64,000 nucleotides of DNA from Flavobacteriales bacterium (GCA_947466425.1 CANIBZ010000001.1:86448-150447), one strand, 5' to 3'. Positions 25,433-37,000 are shown, counted from the first letter of the stretch. Notes: generated by a model from the letters alone, not told the origin. Translations and numbers: made by a program.

Positions 25433-27556
25433 TTATTTCACAGTGAGCGTTAGGGGAGATGGGACCAGTTGAGTTTGGTGTTTCTTGTCCCCATCATAAA
25501 TTGCATGTATGATTACAGAATGAATGATGACCTGATCTCCAGACTTTAAGGTATTTTCTAATTCTCTTCGTGAATCATAATCCATTGAAGTATTTAATGC
25601 TTTACCGTTCAAATAAGGCTTTCCATTTATATCAATTTTGTATTGTAATATTTTTCCGGATAATTTAGAGCTGTTTGCATAAGATGTGTTTGGTTTAATT
25701 CCAATTTTACCAGATGCCAAAGAATAATTTGAAACAATATTATTCGCATCCTCAGATGTCAAATTGAAAATGGATGCTCCAAGTTTCTGAAAATCCAAAT
25801 CGTTTTGAAAATCATCTTTTAAGAAAAATAGAGTGTAAGGGTTTTTAGAGGCGAGTTCGAGCATGAACGTCCTATCATTCAGTAATTTTGAGTCTATGAA
25901 TAAGACACTTTCTATTCGGTTTGAAAAGGCGGTGGATATAATTTCTTTATTTTTTCGAAGATTATTACTTACGTGTTCAAGCGTGTTACCGTCTTGATTA
26001 ACTGCCTGCTTCACAAGCTCGAAATTGTTTTTTATATCCTCTGAAGCATATTTCAATGCAAAGCTGTTGTTGTCGACTGCTAGTCTAACTATTTCAATAT
26101 CGCTCTTCAAAGTTTTAGTCCCGAGTTGTAAGGCTAAACCATCTTGAACAAGCGCAGCACTGAGAATTTCTTTGTCTTCTTGAAAGATTCGGGGTGCTAA
26201 ATAAATAATCCTCGGATTCGTTTTAACGTGCTTTAATACAAAGTCTCGATTGTGTTGAAGTGATTTGTCTGCGTATTTAAAATTATCCGGGTATTTATCA
26301 AGGTGATTCACATCGAATAATTTTGGATTGGATAATATTTTCGAGTCGAGTTGCTTAAGAAGATCATCTCTTGTTTGGTCGTTTTCCGGAAGTTTTTCGA
26401 AAAATTTAATCAAGAAATTTTCATCATTTAAAAGAGATTCACAAATTGCGCAACTCATACAAAAAAGCAGGTATTGAGGTTTATTACTCCCGAATAATAG
26501 AAGTGCTGATTCATTGCAGCTGTAGAATGGTAGAATTTTCAAAATGAATTCATCTGCCCTGTTATCATTGAGCGCTTCAGAAAGTAATTCGAAGGTCATT
26601 ATTTCTGGATCATTAAGCAAAGACGGCCCTGCGTATTGTATTGCAGAAACATCTCTATCTATCGCCAATTTAAGTAGTTCTTTATCGTTTCTTAAGTCAG
26701 GACTAGCGAACTGAAAGGCTAACGGGTAGGATTCAATGGCTCGTTGTACAAGGATTTTGTCTTTTTTTAATTCTTCGCCTGCATAGCGTAGAGCGGAACC
26801 AGTAGATTCTATTGCTCGGGTAATAATTTCTCGATCTGAAAGCAGCTGAGGGTTTACTTCATTTAAATAAGAAACGTTATTTTTCACCTGAGATAATACG
26901 AATTCTCTATCGCTTTTAAGTTCATCACTTGCATATCGAAAATTTTCACTTCCCGCTTCTGCGAATAGTTCGCGCATGAATTCTTTGTTTTGCTTAAGGG
27001 AGTCACAAATATCAAGTTTTTTGCTTGGGAGTAATTGTTCTTTTATTTCACCGTAATTACTCATCAGAGAGAGAAGCACTGGAGCGTTACAAGAATAATA
27101 GGGAAGTACTTCCTTAGAAAATCTATAAAGCCCAATGAAATCAAGTAGTTGAAGCGGTACAAGTGAGATACGTTTGAATTCATCTGATGTTAGTTTGTAC
27201 GCCTCAATTGGCATTGATTCGGATGGAGCGTTGTAGATTAAATTCTCGAAAAAATCGTCATTATTCAGCATGGAATCTGGAATGAACTCAAGGAGTTTCT
27301 CATCGTCATATGAACTCCATAACTCTAAAATGAAATCTCTATTACCTAAAAGAGAAGAGGATACGTAGTTCAATTCTGAGAGTCCGAAATTTTCTATTGC
27401 AAAGAGCGCTACGGATGGATCTTTTTGGTATTTGTGTGGCAGGGTGTTAATGGAATACCCTTGTTCAATGACACCGTATGGATCTATTTCTGTTTGACAA
27501 ATCGCGCCACTAGTGAAGAAAAAAGCAAGTGTGAAAAGGAAAACAAGTTTTTTCAT
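25433..27556 (-). CDS. Secreted DUF4116-like repeat protein, last gene of the T9SS/adhesin operon
   Basis: A protein of 707 residues from the ATG at 27556, chosen because it gives a signal peptide (MKKLVFLFTLAFFFTSGAICQ). Most of the length is built from helical repeats of about 25-50 residues of the form L-x-x-D-x-E-x-V-x-x-A-V/I-x-x-x-x-x-A-L-x-Y-A-S (for example DREIITRAIESTGSALRYAG and DKILVQRAIESYPLAFQFAS), resembling DUF4116. The last 70 residues (LSGKILQYKIDINGKPYLNG, then a beta-rich end) loosely recall the C-terminal domain of GldM-like proteins; that is a tentative reading. It lies 37 bases after the OmpA gene on the same strand. An envelope role in secretion or adhesion is inferred from context only. 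Confidence 0.7.
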   Translation of the reverse strand: MKKLVFLFTLAFFFTSGAICQTEIDPYGVIEQGYSINTLPHKYQKDPSVALFAIENFGLSELNYVSSSLLGNRDFILELWSSYDDEKLLEFIPDSMLNNDDFFENLIYNAPSESMPIEAYKLTSDEFKRISLVPLQLLDFIGLYRFSKEVLPYYSCNAPVLLSLMSNYGEIKEQLLPSKKLDICDSLKQNKEFMRELFAEAGSENFRYASDELKSDREFVLSQVKNNVSYLNEVNPQLLSDREIITRAIESTGSALRYAGEELKKDKILVQRAIESYPLAFQFASPDLRNDKELLKLAIDRDVSAIQYAGPSLLNDPEIMTFELLSEALNDNRADEFILKILPFYSCNESALLLFGSNKPQYLLFCMSCAICESLLNDENFLIKFFEKLPENDQTRDDLLKQLDSKILSNPKLFDVNHLDKYPDNFKYADKSLQHNRDFVLKHVKTNPRIIYLAPRIFQEDKEILSAALVQDGLALQLGTKTLKSDIEIVRLAVDNNSFALKYASEDIKNNFELVKQAVNQDGNTLEHVSNNLRKNKEIISTAFSNRIESVLFIDSKLLNDRTFMLELASKNPYTLFFLKDDFQNDLDFQKLGASIFNLTSEDANNIVSNYSLASGKIGIKPNTSYANSSKLSGKILQYKIDINGKPYLNGKALNTSMDYDSRRELENTLKSGDQVIIHSVIIHAIYDGDKKHQTQLVPSPLTLTVK

Positions 27557-27593
27557 TTCGGAGGCTTGAGATAGATTAAAAAAAATGGTCATA

Positions 27594-29753
27594 CTACTTA
27601 ATGATGAATCTCAATTCCGTTCTTCTGTTCGCTTGATGTTCATCTTCAGTACAATTTACACCGTCTGAACATTTATTCGTCAGTTGTTTTTCTCCGTATC
27701 CTTTTGCAACAATTCGGTCTTTAGAAATTCCTTTCTTAATGATGTAGTTTACACAACTTTGCGCTCTGTTTTGAGACAGGACTTCGTTGTAAGGGTCTGT
27801 TCCACGACAGTCTGTGTGTGAAGATAATTCAACAACTAATTCGGGTCTTTCTTTCATGTACTGAACAAGTTTTTCGAGTTCTTTTTCACTCGCTTGACGC
27901 AAGAAATACTTATCGAAATCGTAAAGTATTAAGTCAAGTTTAATAAAATTTTCGTCAGACATTTTGCGCATGGTAATGCGATAGTTCTGTGGAGCATTGC
28001 AATCCATTCCACTAAGCTTAATGCTTTGGTCATTGTAATTCATGGCGTTGCAATTGATCTCTGTGAGAATTGACTCGGTGTTGGTTCTTGACCAAGAGTA
28101 AGAGCCATCTTGAGTTGCATTCGCCTTTTTAACGGTGTTGTCGGTTGATCTTATTTGAATGAGACTTCCCACAAGTGGTTTGCCATTTTCATCAACAACA
28201 GTAACGGTTTGAGTAGATTTCAAATAATTGGAAGACAAACCAATGTTGAATTTTCCTTCAGCCGTTGCGTTGAACGATTCTTTTTTAGATGCAGTATACA
28301 ATTCATTGCCAGCATACGAAATCTCAAATTGATCTTTCAACCGGGGCTTTAATTTCACCTTACCTTCTTTGTCAGTTGTTTGAGAAGTTGCGGTGTTGTT
28401 GAGCTTGTTTTTTATTTCAATCGTAGCGTTTTCTATTGGTTTTTTATCGCAAGCAGTTAAAAGAATTTCAAGTTCAATATCATACACAGGTGTAGATATT
28501 TTGAAAATTTGGTCTTTGTTTGAATTGCGGTTTGAAGATAAATAACCAGTGCCTGTTTCGGCGTTAAGGAAAAATGCGAAATCGTCACTCGATGTGTTAA
28601 TTGGAATGCCTATGTGAGTGGGTATGCCAGCCGTGTTTGCTGAAAACACATCTAAGCCACCTAAACCAATCCAACCTTTAGATGAAAAATAAAGAGTTCC
28701 ATTGCTATCTACAAATGGGAATAATTCATCGGATGCGGTGTTCACATTTATTCCCAAGTTGCTTGGTGCAGACCATTTTCCGTCAGCAAATGAAACTTTG
28801 TAAAGATCAGAACCGCCAAGCCCACCAGGTCTGTCAGATGCGAAAATAACATTGCCATTTACATCGAAGACACCATGTCCAGTTGAGAAATGTTTGTCAT
28901 TGAAATTAAAGGTTTCATCTTCTATCCATTTACCATTTTCTTTTTTAAATAAACTAAGTTTTAAGCGAGAATATTTCACTCGAGCTATGGTGTCTAATTC
29001 TTCGAAATTCCTAGTTAGCAGAGCTTGAGAAAAATCTTTGTTGAATGAAATAGGTCCATCGTGTGAATGGGTGTGTTCAATTTCATTCCAGATGTCATTG
29101 TTTTTTAATTTGTCAATCGCAGAGTATGATTCATACGGAGTGTTTGCGTCTTTAATATAAGAAAGCTCGTAGTAGTTTTGACCTGTCCAAGTGTCTTTTC
29201 TAGCTAAAAAACCTGTGTTGAATTCAGAGGTTACGAAAACCAAACCTTTTTCATAAGGTACTGCGGCAAACTCTTCACCTTTCGATACATTGCGAAAATC
29301 TTTTACTTCAAACTCGCTTGTGTCTTTCAGGTAAGAAACCATTGTTGGGGCTTGTCTCTTCCATTCAATAATAGATGCTTCAGCAGGGATTAATGCCAAT
29401 GCTGAATCCACAGACGCAACCAGCAACGAATGCTTGTTGTTCAAACGAAGCAATTCAAAATGCAATGTCCAATCTGCTACAAGAGCTTGATTGCTTCTGG
29501 TTAAAAGCGAATTCCAGTGAAGCGCTTCTTTGAATTGCTCTGAATTGTAGGCCGCTTCAGTGGTCATTCTTAGATAACTCCAGTCGCCCTTTTGTTTGTC
29601 TAGAAAACCCTGCGAGAGGTCTGCCCAAACGGGATAGGCTTCAACAAATTTGAATTGAGCTGACAACGATTTTGCATAGTCCTCTTTAAAGGTTTGTGCA
29701 TTCGAAACAACAGCTGTGCAAAACAAAAACAGAAAAATGAATATTTTTTTCAT
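27594..29753 (-). CDS. OmpA-family protein with PD40 repeats (PorE-like)
   Basis: A 719-residue envelope protein. The signal peptide ends in VVSNAQ and is followed by a helical region of about 130 residues, probably TPR-like. WD40-like PD40 beta-propeller repeats follow (ASDRPGGLGGSDLYKV, FPFVDSNGTLYFSSKG, GLGGLDVFSAN), then a carboxypeptidase-regulatory-like beta domain (about 430-510). The OmpA peptidoglycan-binding domain closes the protein (LVVELSSHTDCRGTDPYNEVLSQNRA, ANRRTELRFI). This layout is that of PorE-type proteins, which anchor the type IX secretion machinery to peptidoglycan. It follows the PorP/SprF gene by 6 bases. Confidence 0.9.
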   Translation of the reverse strand: MKKIFIFLFLFCTAVVSNAQTFKEDYAKSLSAQFKFVEAYPVWADLSQGFLDKQKGDWSYLRMTTEAAYNSEQFKEALHWNSLLTRSNQALVADWTLHFELLRLNNKHSLLVASVDSALALIPAEASIIEWKRQAPTMVSYLKDTSEFEVKDFRNVSKGEEFAAVPYEKGLVFVTSEFNTGFLARKDTWTGQNYYELSYIKDANTPYESYSAIDKLKNNDIWNEIEHTHSHDGPISFNKDFSQALLTRNFEELDTIARVKYSRLKLSLFKKENGKWIEDETFNFNDKHFSTGHGVFDVNGNVIFASDRPGGLGGSDLYKVSFADGKWSAPSNLGINVNTASDELFPFVDSNGTLYFSSKGWIGLGGLDVFSANTAGIPTHIGIPINTSSDDFAFFLNAETGTGYLSSNRNSNKDQIFKISTPVYDIELEILLTACDKKPIENATIEIKNKLNNTATSQTTDKEGKVKLKPRLKDQFEISYAGNELYTASKKESFNATAEGKFNIGLSSNYLKSTQTVTVVDENGKPLVGSLIQIRSTDNTVKKANATQDGSYSWSRTNTESILTEINCNAMNYNDQSIKLSGMDCNAPQNYRITMRKMSDENFIKLDLILYDFDKYFLRQASEKELEKLVQYMKERPELVVELSSHTDCRGTDPYNEVLSQNRAQSCVNYIIKKGISKDRIVAKGYGEKQLTNKCSDGVNCTEDEHQANRRTELRFIIK

Positions 29754-29759
29754 GATAAA

Positions 29760-30701
29760 TTAGAAATATCGTGGACTTACAAATGCGTTATTACGAGGGC
29801 GAATGTCAAAAGAGATAACCACTTCATGATTTCCCCATTGATTTAATTTCATGCTGTTCATCGGAAGGTCAAAGGCGTAACCAATCATGAGATTATCATT
29901 TATCTGATAAGAGGTGTTGAATCCAAGCCCTTCACCAATGCGGTACATACTTCCTATCCAAAATTGTTTGTAGAACAATGCAGAGACATTCACTTCCATG
30001 GCCGCAGGGCTATTTTTAGTGAATTTCATTAAAGCTGAAGTTCGGATATCTGTAACAGAATTAATTGGAAATACATATCCTCCAGTAAGAAAGTAGTGTC
30101 GCTGACTTATGGCATTACCTGTGTTGTTGTCAATGTTTCGTTCTATAAGATGAGGAACTGAAAGTCCGACAAAATAAGATGCTTGACGCACATTGTTGTC
30201 ACTTGCAACTTTATACAGATATGCACCAGCTCCGAAATTAGCTTGTGATTTGTTGTAAGGTGTTGTGAAGTTAGGATCGTTGGGATTCGTTACAGAAAGT
30301 CCGTTAAAATCATATTGAAATTTCTGAATTCCTCCAGAAACGCCTAGGGATAAACGTAGGTTATTCGGATTCAATTGCATTTGAAAGGAAGCGTGATTCA
30401 TCCAATCGACTGAATTGCGAGCGCCTGTTTTATCAAAAGTTAAATTCGTGCCAAGTCCTATTCTTTGTCTTGCGACTGGGGCATTAACAGAAATATATTG
30501 TGTTGAAGGGGCTCCGTCCCAACCAATCCATTGTGAGCGATGAACCATGTTCATGTTCAACGTTCCTCGTGTTCCGGCATATGCTGGATTGTAAGAAAGT
30601 GGATTGTTGAAATAGAAGGAGCTTTGCGGGTCTTGCTGTGCGTTGGAAGCAAATGATCCAACGAAAAGCAATAATAGAAAGTATATTTTTTTCATTTTCA
30701 T
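29760..30701 (-). CDS. Type IX secretion membrane protein, PorP/SprF family
   Basis: Outer-membrane beta-barrel of about 313 residues from the ATG at 30701; the ATG at 30695 is an alternative, and the frame extends to a TTG at 30725 that overlaps the upstream gene. The signal peptide ends in ASNAQ and is followed by QDPQSSFYFNNPLSYNPAYAGTRG, the hallmark N-terminus of PorP/SprF. The family's barrel pattern continues to a C-terminal strand ending SPRYF. PorP/SprF proteins retain or attach partner adhesins carrying gliding-type C-terminal domains. The partner is probably the protein encoded directly upstream. Confidence 0.95.
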   Translation of the reverse strand: MKMKKIYFLLLLFVGSFASNAQQDPQSSFYFNNPLSYNPAYAGTRGTLNMNMVHRSQWIGWDGAPSTQYISVNAPVARQRIGLGTNLTFDKTGARNSVDWMNHASFQMQLNPNNLRLSLGVSGGIQKFQYDFNGLSVTNPNDPNFTTPYNKSQANFGAGAYLYKVASDNNVRQASYFVGLSVPHLIERNIDNNTGNAISQRHYFLTGGYVFPINSVTDIRTSALMKFTKNSPAAMEVNVSALFYKQFWIGSMYRIGEGLGFNTSYQINDNLMIGYAFDLPMNSMKLNQWGNHEVVISFDIRPRNNAFVSPRYF

Positions 30702-30708
30702 TTGATTC

Positions 30709-33700
30709 TTATGGTTGTACTTCAATAAATCCTTTGAATGGATCTTGTGATTTTTTATGGGTGTCTATGAGATAGAAGTAGGTGGCTGCTGGTAAAGTTT
30801 CTCCATTTCCTTTGTCGTTGGTGCCTTGCCATGTGTTTTCATAGGGCGAAGCATAATACAGAAGCGTTCCCCATCGGTTGAATATCCAAACTTCATTTTC
30901 CGGATAAAGCTCAATATTTTTAACAATCCAATTGTCATTCGTGTTATCGCCATTTGGAGAGATGAATTGCACGGGTTCAACAGGTATAAGCGGTGTGCAA
31001 CCAATGGTGACTGATAGTTGCGCTTCGCAACTGTTCTGATCGGATACAACTACAGTGTAAGTGCCGGCATCTATTTCATTTAGCTGGGCTCCATTATTTT
31101 GGCCTATCCAATCAAAAGAATATCCTGGAGTGCCACCGGTGGCAGTAACGAGAATATATCCGTTGGCTTCTCCACATTCCGAGCGCAATGTATCCATAAG
31201 AGAAACGATTATTGGTGTTGGTTCACTTATGTTGAATGAATCGCTGTCAACGCATCCAGATAGATTTGTTACGGTCACAGAATAGGCGCCAGGAGCAAGG
31301 TTTGAAGCTGTTCCGCTGTTCGATGCATTTGGCGTCCAAGCATAAGTAACGGCATCTTGAGAATCCGTATTCACTTGAATGGTTCCGTCATTCGCTCCGA
31401 AACATGTAACATCTGTATAGGAGGTGTTTGTGATGTTTATTGGAGTAGGAGGGTTAATGGTTACTGAATATTGCGATTGGCAAGTTGTTCCTGGGTCGGT
31501 AACAACAACATTGTAGGTTCCAGCTTGGCTAACAGTCGTTGTAGTTGAAGTAGCTCCTGAAACAATCGTTCCTCCGCTCCACACAAGCGTTGCATTGCCG
31601 GGAGTTGGGTTGGAAGAAATAACCGCAAGTGAAGTTACACAGTCGAGGCCTCCGTCGGGACTAACAGAAGTGGTTAATGTTGGTGAAGGATTTACGGTTA
31701 CTGTAAACTCATCGGTTGCAACAGGGCAATTGTTAATCTGCGCTGTAACTGTTATTGTACCCGTTATATTCGAACCTGTATTGTTTTCCGGAGCGGTCCA
31801 TGTTGGAACATTACCGTTTCCTGAAGCGGCTAAGCCGATAGAGGTGTTTGAATTTTCCCATGTTAAAGTTGCTCCGGTTGGAGTGGTAATGTAGTCTATC
31901 GGATTGAAAACGAAATTCGCACATCCGATTAAATCAACATTGGAAGAAATGCTTAAATTCGGCTGCACAACAACATAAACTGTTGCGTTGTTACCAGGAC
32001 ATTGCACGCCGGAAGGTTGAATTTGATAGAAGACTGTGTCGGCTTCATTTCCGTTGTTGATTAATGTTTGATTGATAGCTGTTCCGCTACCATCGCTGAA
32101 TCCAGTTATTGTGATTGGTCCGGTTGCAATCCAAGAGAAGTTGATATTGTTCAAGTTACTTGAAATCTGAAAACTTGCTTCTTCGTTGCTGCAGATATTA
32201 AGTGAAGAAGGATTCGCTTGAACATTGGCTTGCGGTTCAACATAGATTGTATGAAATACAGGTGGCTCATTGGTGCAACCAACTGTAGCGCTTATTTCAA
32301 CAAATCCGATGTTGTTGGAAGTGTTAATTAAAGTGAATTGCGGAGAGTTTAAAGGACTTGCGCCGCTTCCATTTGTAGGGGAAACAACAGATACATCTGA
32401 AGTGTTTGAAACATTCCAATTGATTGTGTAGGAAGGAATGGTTCCTGTTAGCGTGAAAATATCGGAAGTTTCGCCACTGCAAATGGTTTGTTCCGTTGGA
32501 TTCATGATCACTGTTCCAACAGGATTAATAACGACTGTGTGCAGGATTGAATCAGCTCCACAGAAGTTGGAAGTGTGCATCCACATGTGATAGGTTCCAG
32601 GCGTATTGAAAGTGAGTTCAAGTTGATCAGTTCCATTCGTCCATTGCGAATAGTCTTGTGAGCTGCCGGAAAATCCGTTTGAAGTACCAAGTGTTCCGCT
32701 ACTTACCACATATCCGTTGGGTTCATCGATGGTCCAGTAAAATGAATAGGTATTGTCGCAACCACTTGCATTGATGTTTTCTCCACCTGCACTGGTGTTC
32801 GTGAAGTTAACTGGTTCGTTTAAACAAATAGGAGAGGCTGGTTCAAAAGTGAAAGCGGCGTGCGTACCTGTAGAAATGGTTATTGGTCCAACTGTTACTA
32901 CAGTAGGTAAACCGTTGCTGGAGCATGCATTTTGCGCTACAATGGTTGCTGAAAATGCATTTTCAATAGGAGGAAAACCAGGTGCGTAGAAATAATCTAT
33001 TCCGCATGAAGAAGTATTGAAGATATGGCTAATGGTGGTGTCATTTGCAGTGGTGAAGGTTGAAGCGGTTGATCCGTCTGAAAATGAAACGGTGTAATCA
33101 ATAGGCACGTCGTTCGAAAGAACATCAATGGCGAAAGGAGAAGGTAGACAAGTTGTTTGTCCGGATCCCGAAACGGTAACCAGCGGAGCGCTACCATTGA
33201 ACACAATATAGTTTTTAGTCACAACACAACCATTTGAAACACTAACGGTATGCGTAAGTGTAAATTGACCGAGAGGGTAGCTGTGACTGATGGCAGAGCC
33301 AATCATATTCGATTGGTTTTGAATGGCACTTCCGTCTCCCCAATTGAATGTTTGAGATGTTGTGTTGGGGTATGTCGAATTAAAATTGAAGGCGATGGTG
33401 TCTAAACCATTGCAGTTTTTGAAAATAGTTAAACCTCCTTGAGTTGAAGTGCCATATCCTTGCCCTGTGCTTGCTAATGTGATGTTTGAAACTGGGCTTG
33501 CAATAACTTGAACATTTAAACTGAATGTGGAACTTGGATTGCCATTGTTGTTATTCACTGTTAGTGTTGCGGTGGTATTTCCAACGTTATTGTATATAGT
33601 AGATTGCGGATTCGAACCACTACCTGTATTTGGAAGGGCTCCTGATCCAAAACTCCAAGTGTAGGTTGTTCCCGAAATTGTATTTGTGGAATTGTTGATG

Positions 33701-33855
33701 TAAGTGACGGTTTGTCCTTGGCAAACGGTTACGGTGCCACCTGAAGCTGCGGGCACAGCGATGAAGCTGGCTGATGGAGTTTGCGCATTGGATTGAACGG
33801 CCCAAAACAACAACAGTGCTGTGGCAATGAAAAATTGACGAGTTACTTGTCTCAT
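30709..33855 (-). CDS. Secreted PKD/SprB-repeat adhesin with gliding-associated C-terminal domain
   Basis: A 1,048-residue protein: a signal peptide (to about residue 24), PKD/Ig-like domains (YTWSFGSG, FNWGDGS and several C-rich modules), a SprB-type repeat (YTDVTCFGANDGTIQV) at about residues 800-870, and a C-terminal type B sorting domain. That last domain shows FISPNGDNTNDNW, VWIFNRWGTLLYY and AATYFYLI, the gliding-motility-associated CTD exported by the type IX system. Immediate downstream PorP/SprF and OmpA/PD40 genes form the standard cargo-plus-partner operon. It is likely an adhesin or surface filament component; the ligand is unknown. Confidence 0.92.
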   Translation of the reverse strand: MRQVTRQFFIATALLLFWAVQSNAQTPSASFIAVPAASGGTVTVCQGQTVTYINNSTNTISGTTYTWSFGSGALPNTGSGSNPQSTIYNNVGNTTATLTVNNNNGNPSSTFSLNVQVIASPVSNITLASTGQGYGTSTQGGLTIFKNCNGLDTIAFNFNSTYPNTTSQTFNWGDGSAIQNQSNMIGSAISHSYPLGQFTLTHTVSVSNGCVVTKNYIVFNGSAPLVTVSGSGQTTCLPSPFAIDVLSNDVPIDYTVSFSDGSTASTFTTANDTTISHIFNTSSCGIDYFYAPGFPPIENAFSATIVAQNACSSNGLPTVVTVGPITISTGTHAAFTFEPASPICLNEPVNFTNTSAGGENINASGCDNTYSFYWTIDEPNGYVVSSGTLGTSNGFSGSSQDYSQWTNGTDQLELTFNTPGTYHMWMHTSNFCGADSILHTVVINPVGTVIMNPTEQTICSGETSDIFTLTGTIPSYTINWNVSNTSDVSVVSPTNGSGASPLNSPQFTLINTSNNIGFVEISATVGCTNEPPVFHTIYVEPQANVQANPSSLNICSNEEASFQISSNLNNINFSWIATGPITITGFSDGSGTAINQTLINNGNEADTVFYQIQPSGVQCPGNNATVYVVVQPNLSISSNVDLIGCANFVFNPIDYITTPTGATLTWENSNTSIGLAASGNGNVPTWTAPENNTGSNITGTITVTAQINNCPVATDEFTVTVNPSPTLTTSVSPDGGLDCVTSLAVISSNPTPGNATLVWSGGTIVSGATSTTTTVSQAGTYNVVVTDPGTTCQSQYSVTINPPTPINITNTSYTDVTCFGANDGTIQVNTDSQDAVTYAWTPNASNSGTASNLAPGAYSVTVTNLSGCVDSDSFNISEPTPIIVSLMDTLRSECGEANGYILVTATGGTPGYSFDWIGQNNGAQLNEIDAGTYTVVVSDQNSCEAQLSVTIGCTPLIPVEPVQFISPNGDNTNDNWIVKNIELYPENEVWIFNRWGTLLYYASPYENTWQGTNDKGNGETLPAATYFYLIDTHKKSQDPFKGFIEVQP

Positions 33856-34014
33856 AAAATATTCTTGTATTTATAAATACCGCGGTAAATTTAGGTTAAA
33901 ATCGATTGCGGATTATTATTAATGCTATTATTAGATTTAATAATTGTCAAGGAATTGTGATTTTTTTTCTAATTATATAAATATTACTCATTTTCAGAGT
34001 AAATTTGCTAATCC
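33856..34014. promoter_or_regulatory. Divergent promoter region between the two large surface-protein genes
   Basis: A 159-base, very AT-rich spacer. On the plus strand TAAATTTG (34000-34007) is a perfect match to the TAnnTTTG -7 box, but no TTG lies at the usual -33 distance. On the minus strand TAAATTTA (33886-33893) is one base off. If the plus-strand box is used, the transcript would start near 34012. That leaves the GTG at 34015 almost leaderless and makes the TTG at 34045 a credible alternative start. Confidence 0.5.
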
Positions 34015-37000
34015 GTGAAGTTAAAATACTGCCAAAATATAGTTTTGAGAAATAGTCTTGCGCTACTTTTTATGTTGTTTGCAACAGGGGGTGTGCTGTT
34101 TGGGCAGTGTCCTACAGTTTCTATATACTATAACAATGCAGCAGTAAACAACAATACGCTCAGCGTATGTCAGGGGAATTCAATATCGTTGTCTGCCAAT
34201 ATAAGTAGCTTACCCACGGGTGCTACTGCTTCATCTTATCAATGGTACACCACAAGCGGTCCGATATCCGGACAAACAAGTTCATCCCTTACGCTTACAA
34301 ATGTCCAGAACTCTAATGATATCAATTATTGGTGTGTAGTGACATTCTCTGGATTGACAGGTTGCACGGTAAATTCGTCTACTTCGAGTTTACTTGACTT
34401 GAATGTTTACAACCCTAACTTGAATGCTGGAAATAATCAGTGTGTACTCACGGGAAATTTTGATTTAAATGCCACGTTAACCAATTTGAGTGGATTAACT
34501 AACGGCACATATAGTTGGACAGGTCCAAATAATTATAGTTCTAGTGTGTTAGATCCACCTGCCTTTGCGGCCACATCGGCTAATGCAGGTACATACAACC
34601 TTACTTACACCAACGGTGCATGCATTCTTACCGATGCGTTGAATTTGGTTTACTTACCAGGTTTTTCTGTAGATGCTGGACCAACTACCGCATTGGTATG
34701 TTCAGGTGGAACTTTTACTCAAACAGCCACCGTTACCAACGGACTTGCAAACGTATCCTATCAATGGGTGAATCCTTCAGGTAATAATGTGGGAAGCGGC
34801 GCCACGTTAAACCTATCCAACATAGGAAATAATCAAATAGGAAGTTACACCGTAACAGCCACAAGTGGCGGGTGCAGTGTATCTGATGTGATTACGCTTG
34901 AAACGGTTACCCCTGCGCTTTCAAGTACCTTTTGGGATGCAACCTCAAATATGTTCAAGCGATGTCTTACAGGTGGAGCAACTGCTGGATCTATTGTTTT
35001 TACCGAAAACACCCCAGATACTTATAATTCGGCCATTTCTAATTATTCTATTAACTGGGGGGACGGTACTTCAACTGTAGTTTCATCTACGGTGCCATGG
35101 ACTGCATCGGGAGCTCAAGTGAGTACCTCAGATGATAACTGGGGCTCCATTACGCACTCGTATGCTGCAGGCCAGTATACGTTGGTTTACACACTCACTA
35201 CATCTACCGGTTGTACCATCGTGCGCAACTATACGGTTTTTGTCGGATCTACGCCAGCCTCGCCTGGAGTTTCTTTTCCCGCGAATGCTTCATCTTGCGC
35301 CCCTGTAACACTGCCTATTACGCTAAGTAATTTCAGCAATAATCCAACAGGTACAACATATGTTTTAACATTTAACGATAACTCAACTCCCCAGACATTT
35401 ACACAACAAACCATTCCAACTGTAATTAATCACACTTTTACTACTTCTTCATGTGGTTTTACTTCTGGTGGTTTACCAAATGTTTTTGGAGCAACACTTA
35501 TCGCCACAAATCCATGTGGACAGGCCTCTGGAAGTGCTTCAAACTTGCAGGTTTCAATTGCACCAACTGCTGCAATTACGGGGTCAATCGGTGCCTGTGT
35601 AGGAACAACTGTTTTGTTTAACAACACATCCGATCCTGGAGAGACTGTAAACGGTGCTAGTTGCGGATCTGATTACGGATTCGTCTGGGAAGTACTTGAC
35701 GCTTCTGGAAATGTGATTGCACCTGGTTCTGAATATTCTCTTTTGTCGGGTTTGTTGGGTAGTAATTTTGCTGATCCGAATGATTATTTGCTTTGGACCA
35801 ATGGCTCTGTGCAATTGGGTCTTGCGTTTAATACCTCGGGAACATATACCGTTCGTTTAAAAGCACGGAATAGTTGTCCAAATGAAAGCCTTGATTCACA
35901 AACCGTTTGTGTAACAGCGCCATTGCAACCCTCATTTATTGCGGCAAGTCCGGTGTGTCCTGGAACAAGTGTGCTCATGGATAATACCACACAAATTCCA
36001 AGTCCAAGCTGTGGTACAAATACGTGGAATTGGACAGTTACCCCAGTTACAGGTTGGGCGTTCGATCCCAATTTTAGTTCAACAGCTAGCTCGGAGGACC
36101 CACACATTATATTCAACACACCAGGAACCTATAACATTACTCTTACGGCATCTAATTCCATCTGCGGAGTGGCATTGCCAGTAACTCAGACGGTCATTGT
36201 TCAGCCTATACCTTTGGCGGCATTACCGGCTGATATTCAGGGGTGTAGCTCCCCATCTAACCCCTACACGGTTACCTTTAACCCAACTACCAACGCATCT
36301 CAATTTACAGGTAATATCAATTACATCTGGCAAATAAATCCGCCAACAGGTTACACATTTTTGGGAAATACAAATAGTTCATCGCTGAATCCAATAGTAC
36401 AATTCAATAATCCGGGCTCATACAATGTAACCTTTACAATGCAAACGGTTTGTGGTCCAGACGACGATGAGCAGGTGATTAATGTCATTGTCCCTCCTAG
36501 TATTTTAGAAGTAACGGATGTTGTTTCGGGTTGTACGAATGCAACACCTAACGGATTTGTTGTAAATCCAACTGCTCAGGTTAATGGCGGTGGTGCAAAT
36601 GCCTTGACTTATGTGTGGAGTGTTCAACCCCCCACGGGATGGGTATATACAAATGGAACGAATGCGAATTCGGTGAATCCTCAGATGACTTTCAATTCAG
36701 TTGGAAATTATGTTTTATCCCTAGTTCTTCAGAACTTGTGTGGCTCTGATACCATAACAGATCTTTTTGAAGTTGTTGGTCCACCTATTGCTTCAATTCC
36801 CGAAGCGAATGGTTGCGCAGTATCGGGAACTCCATTCATTTATAATCCTGGAACTGGCGGTGTTCCAGCAATATCAGTTTCAAACAACGGTTCGAATATT
36901 ACACAGTATGCATGGTCTGCTAACCCAACTGCGGGAGTGGTTATAGGAAGTCCCAATTCGCCTGCACCAAATATATCGTTTTCCAATCCAGGTGAATTTC

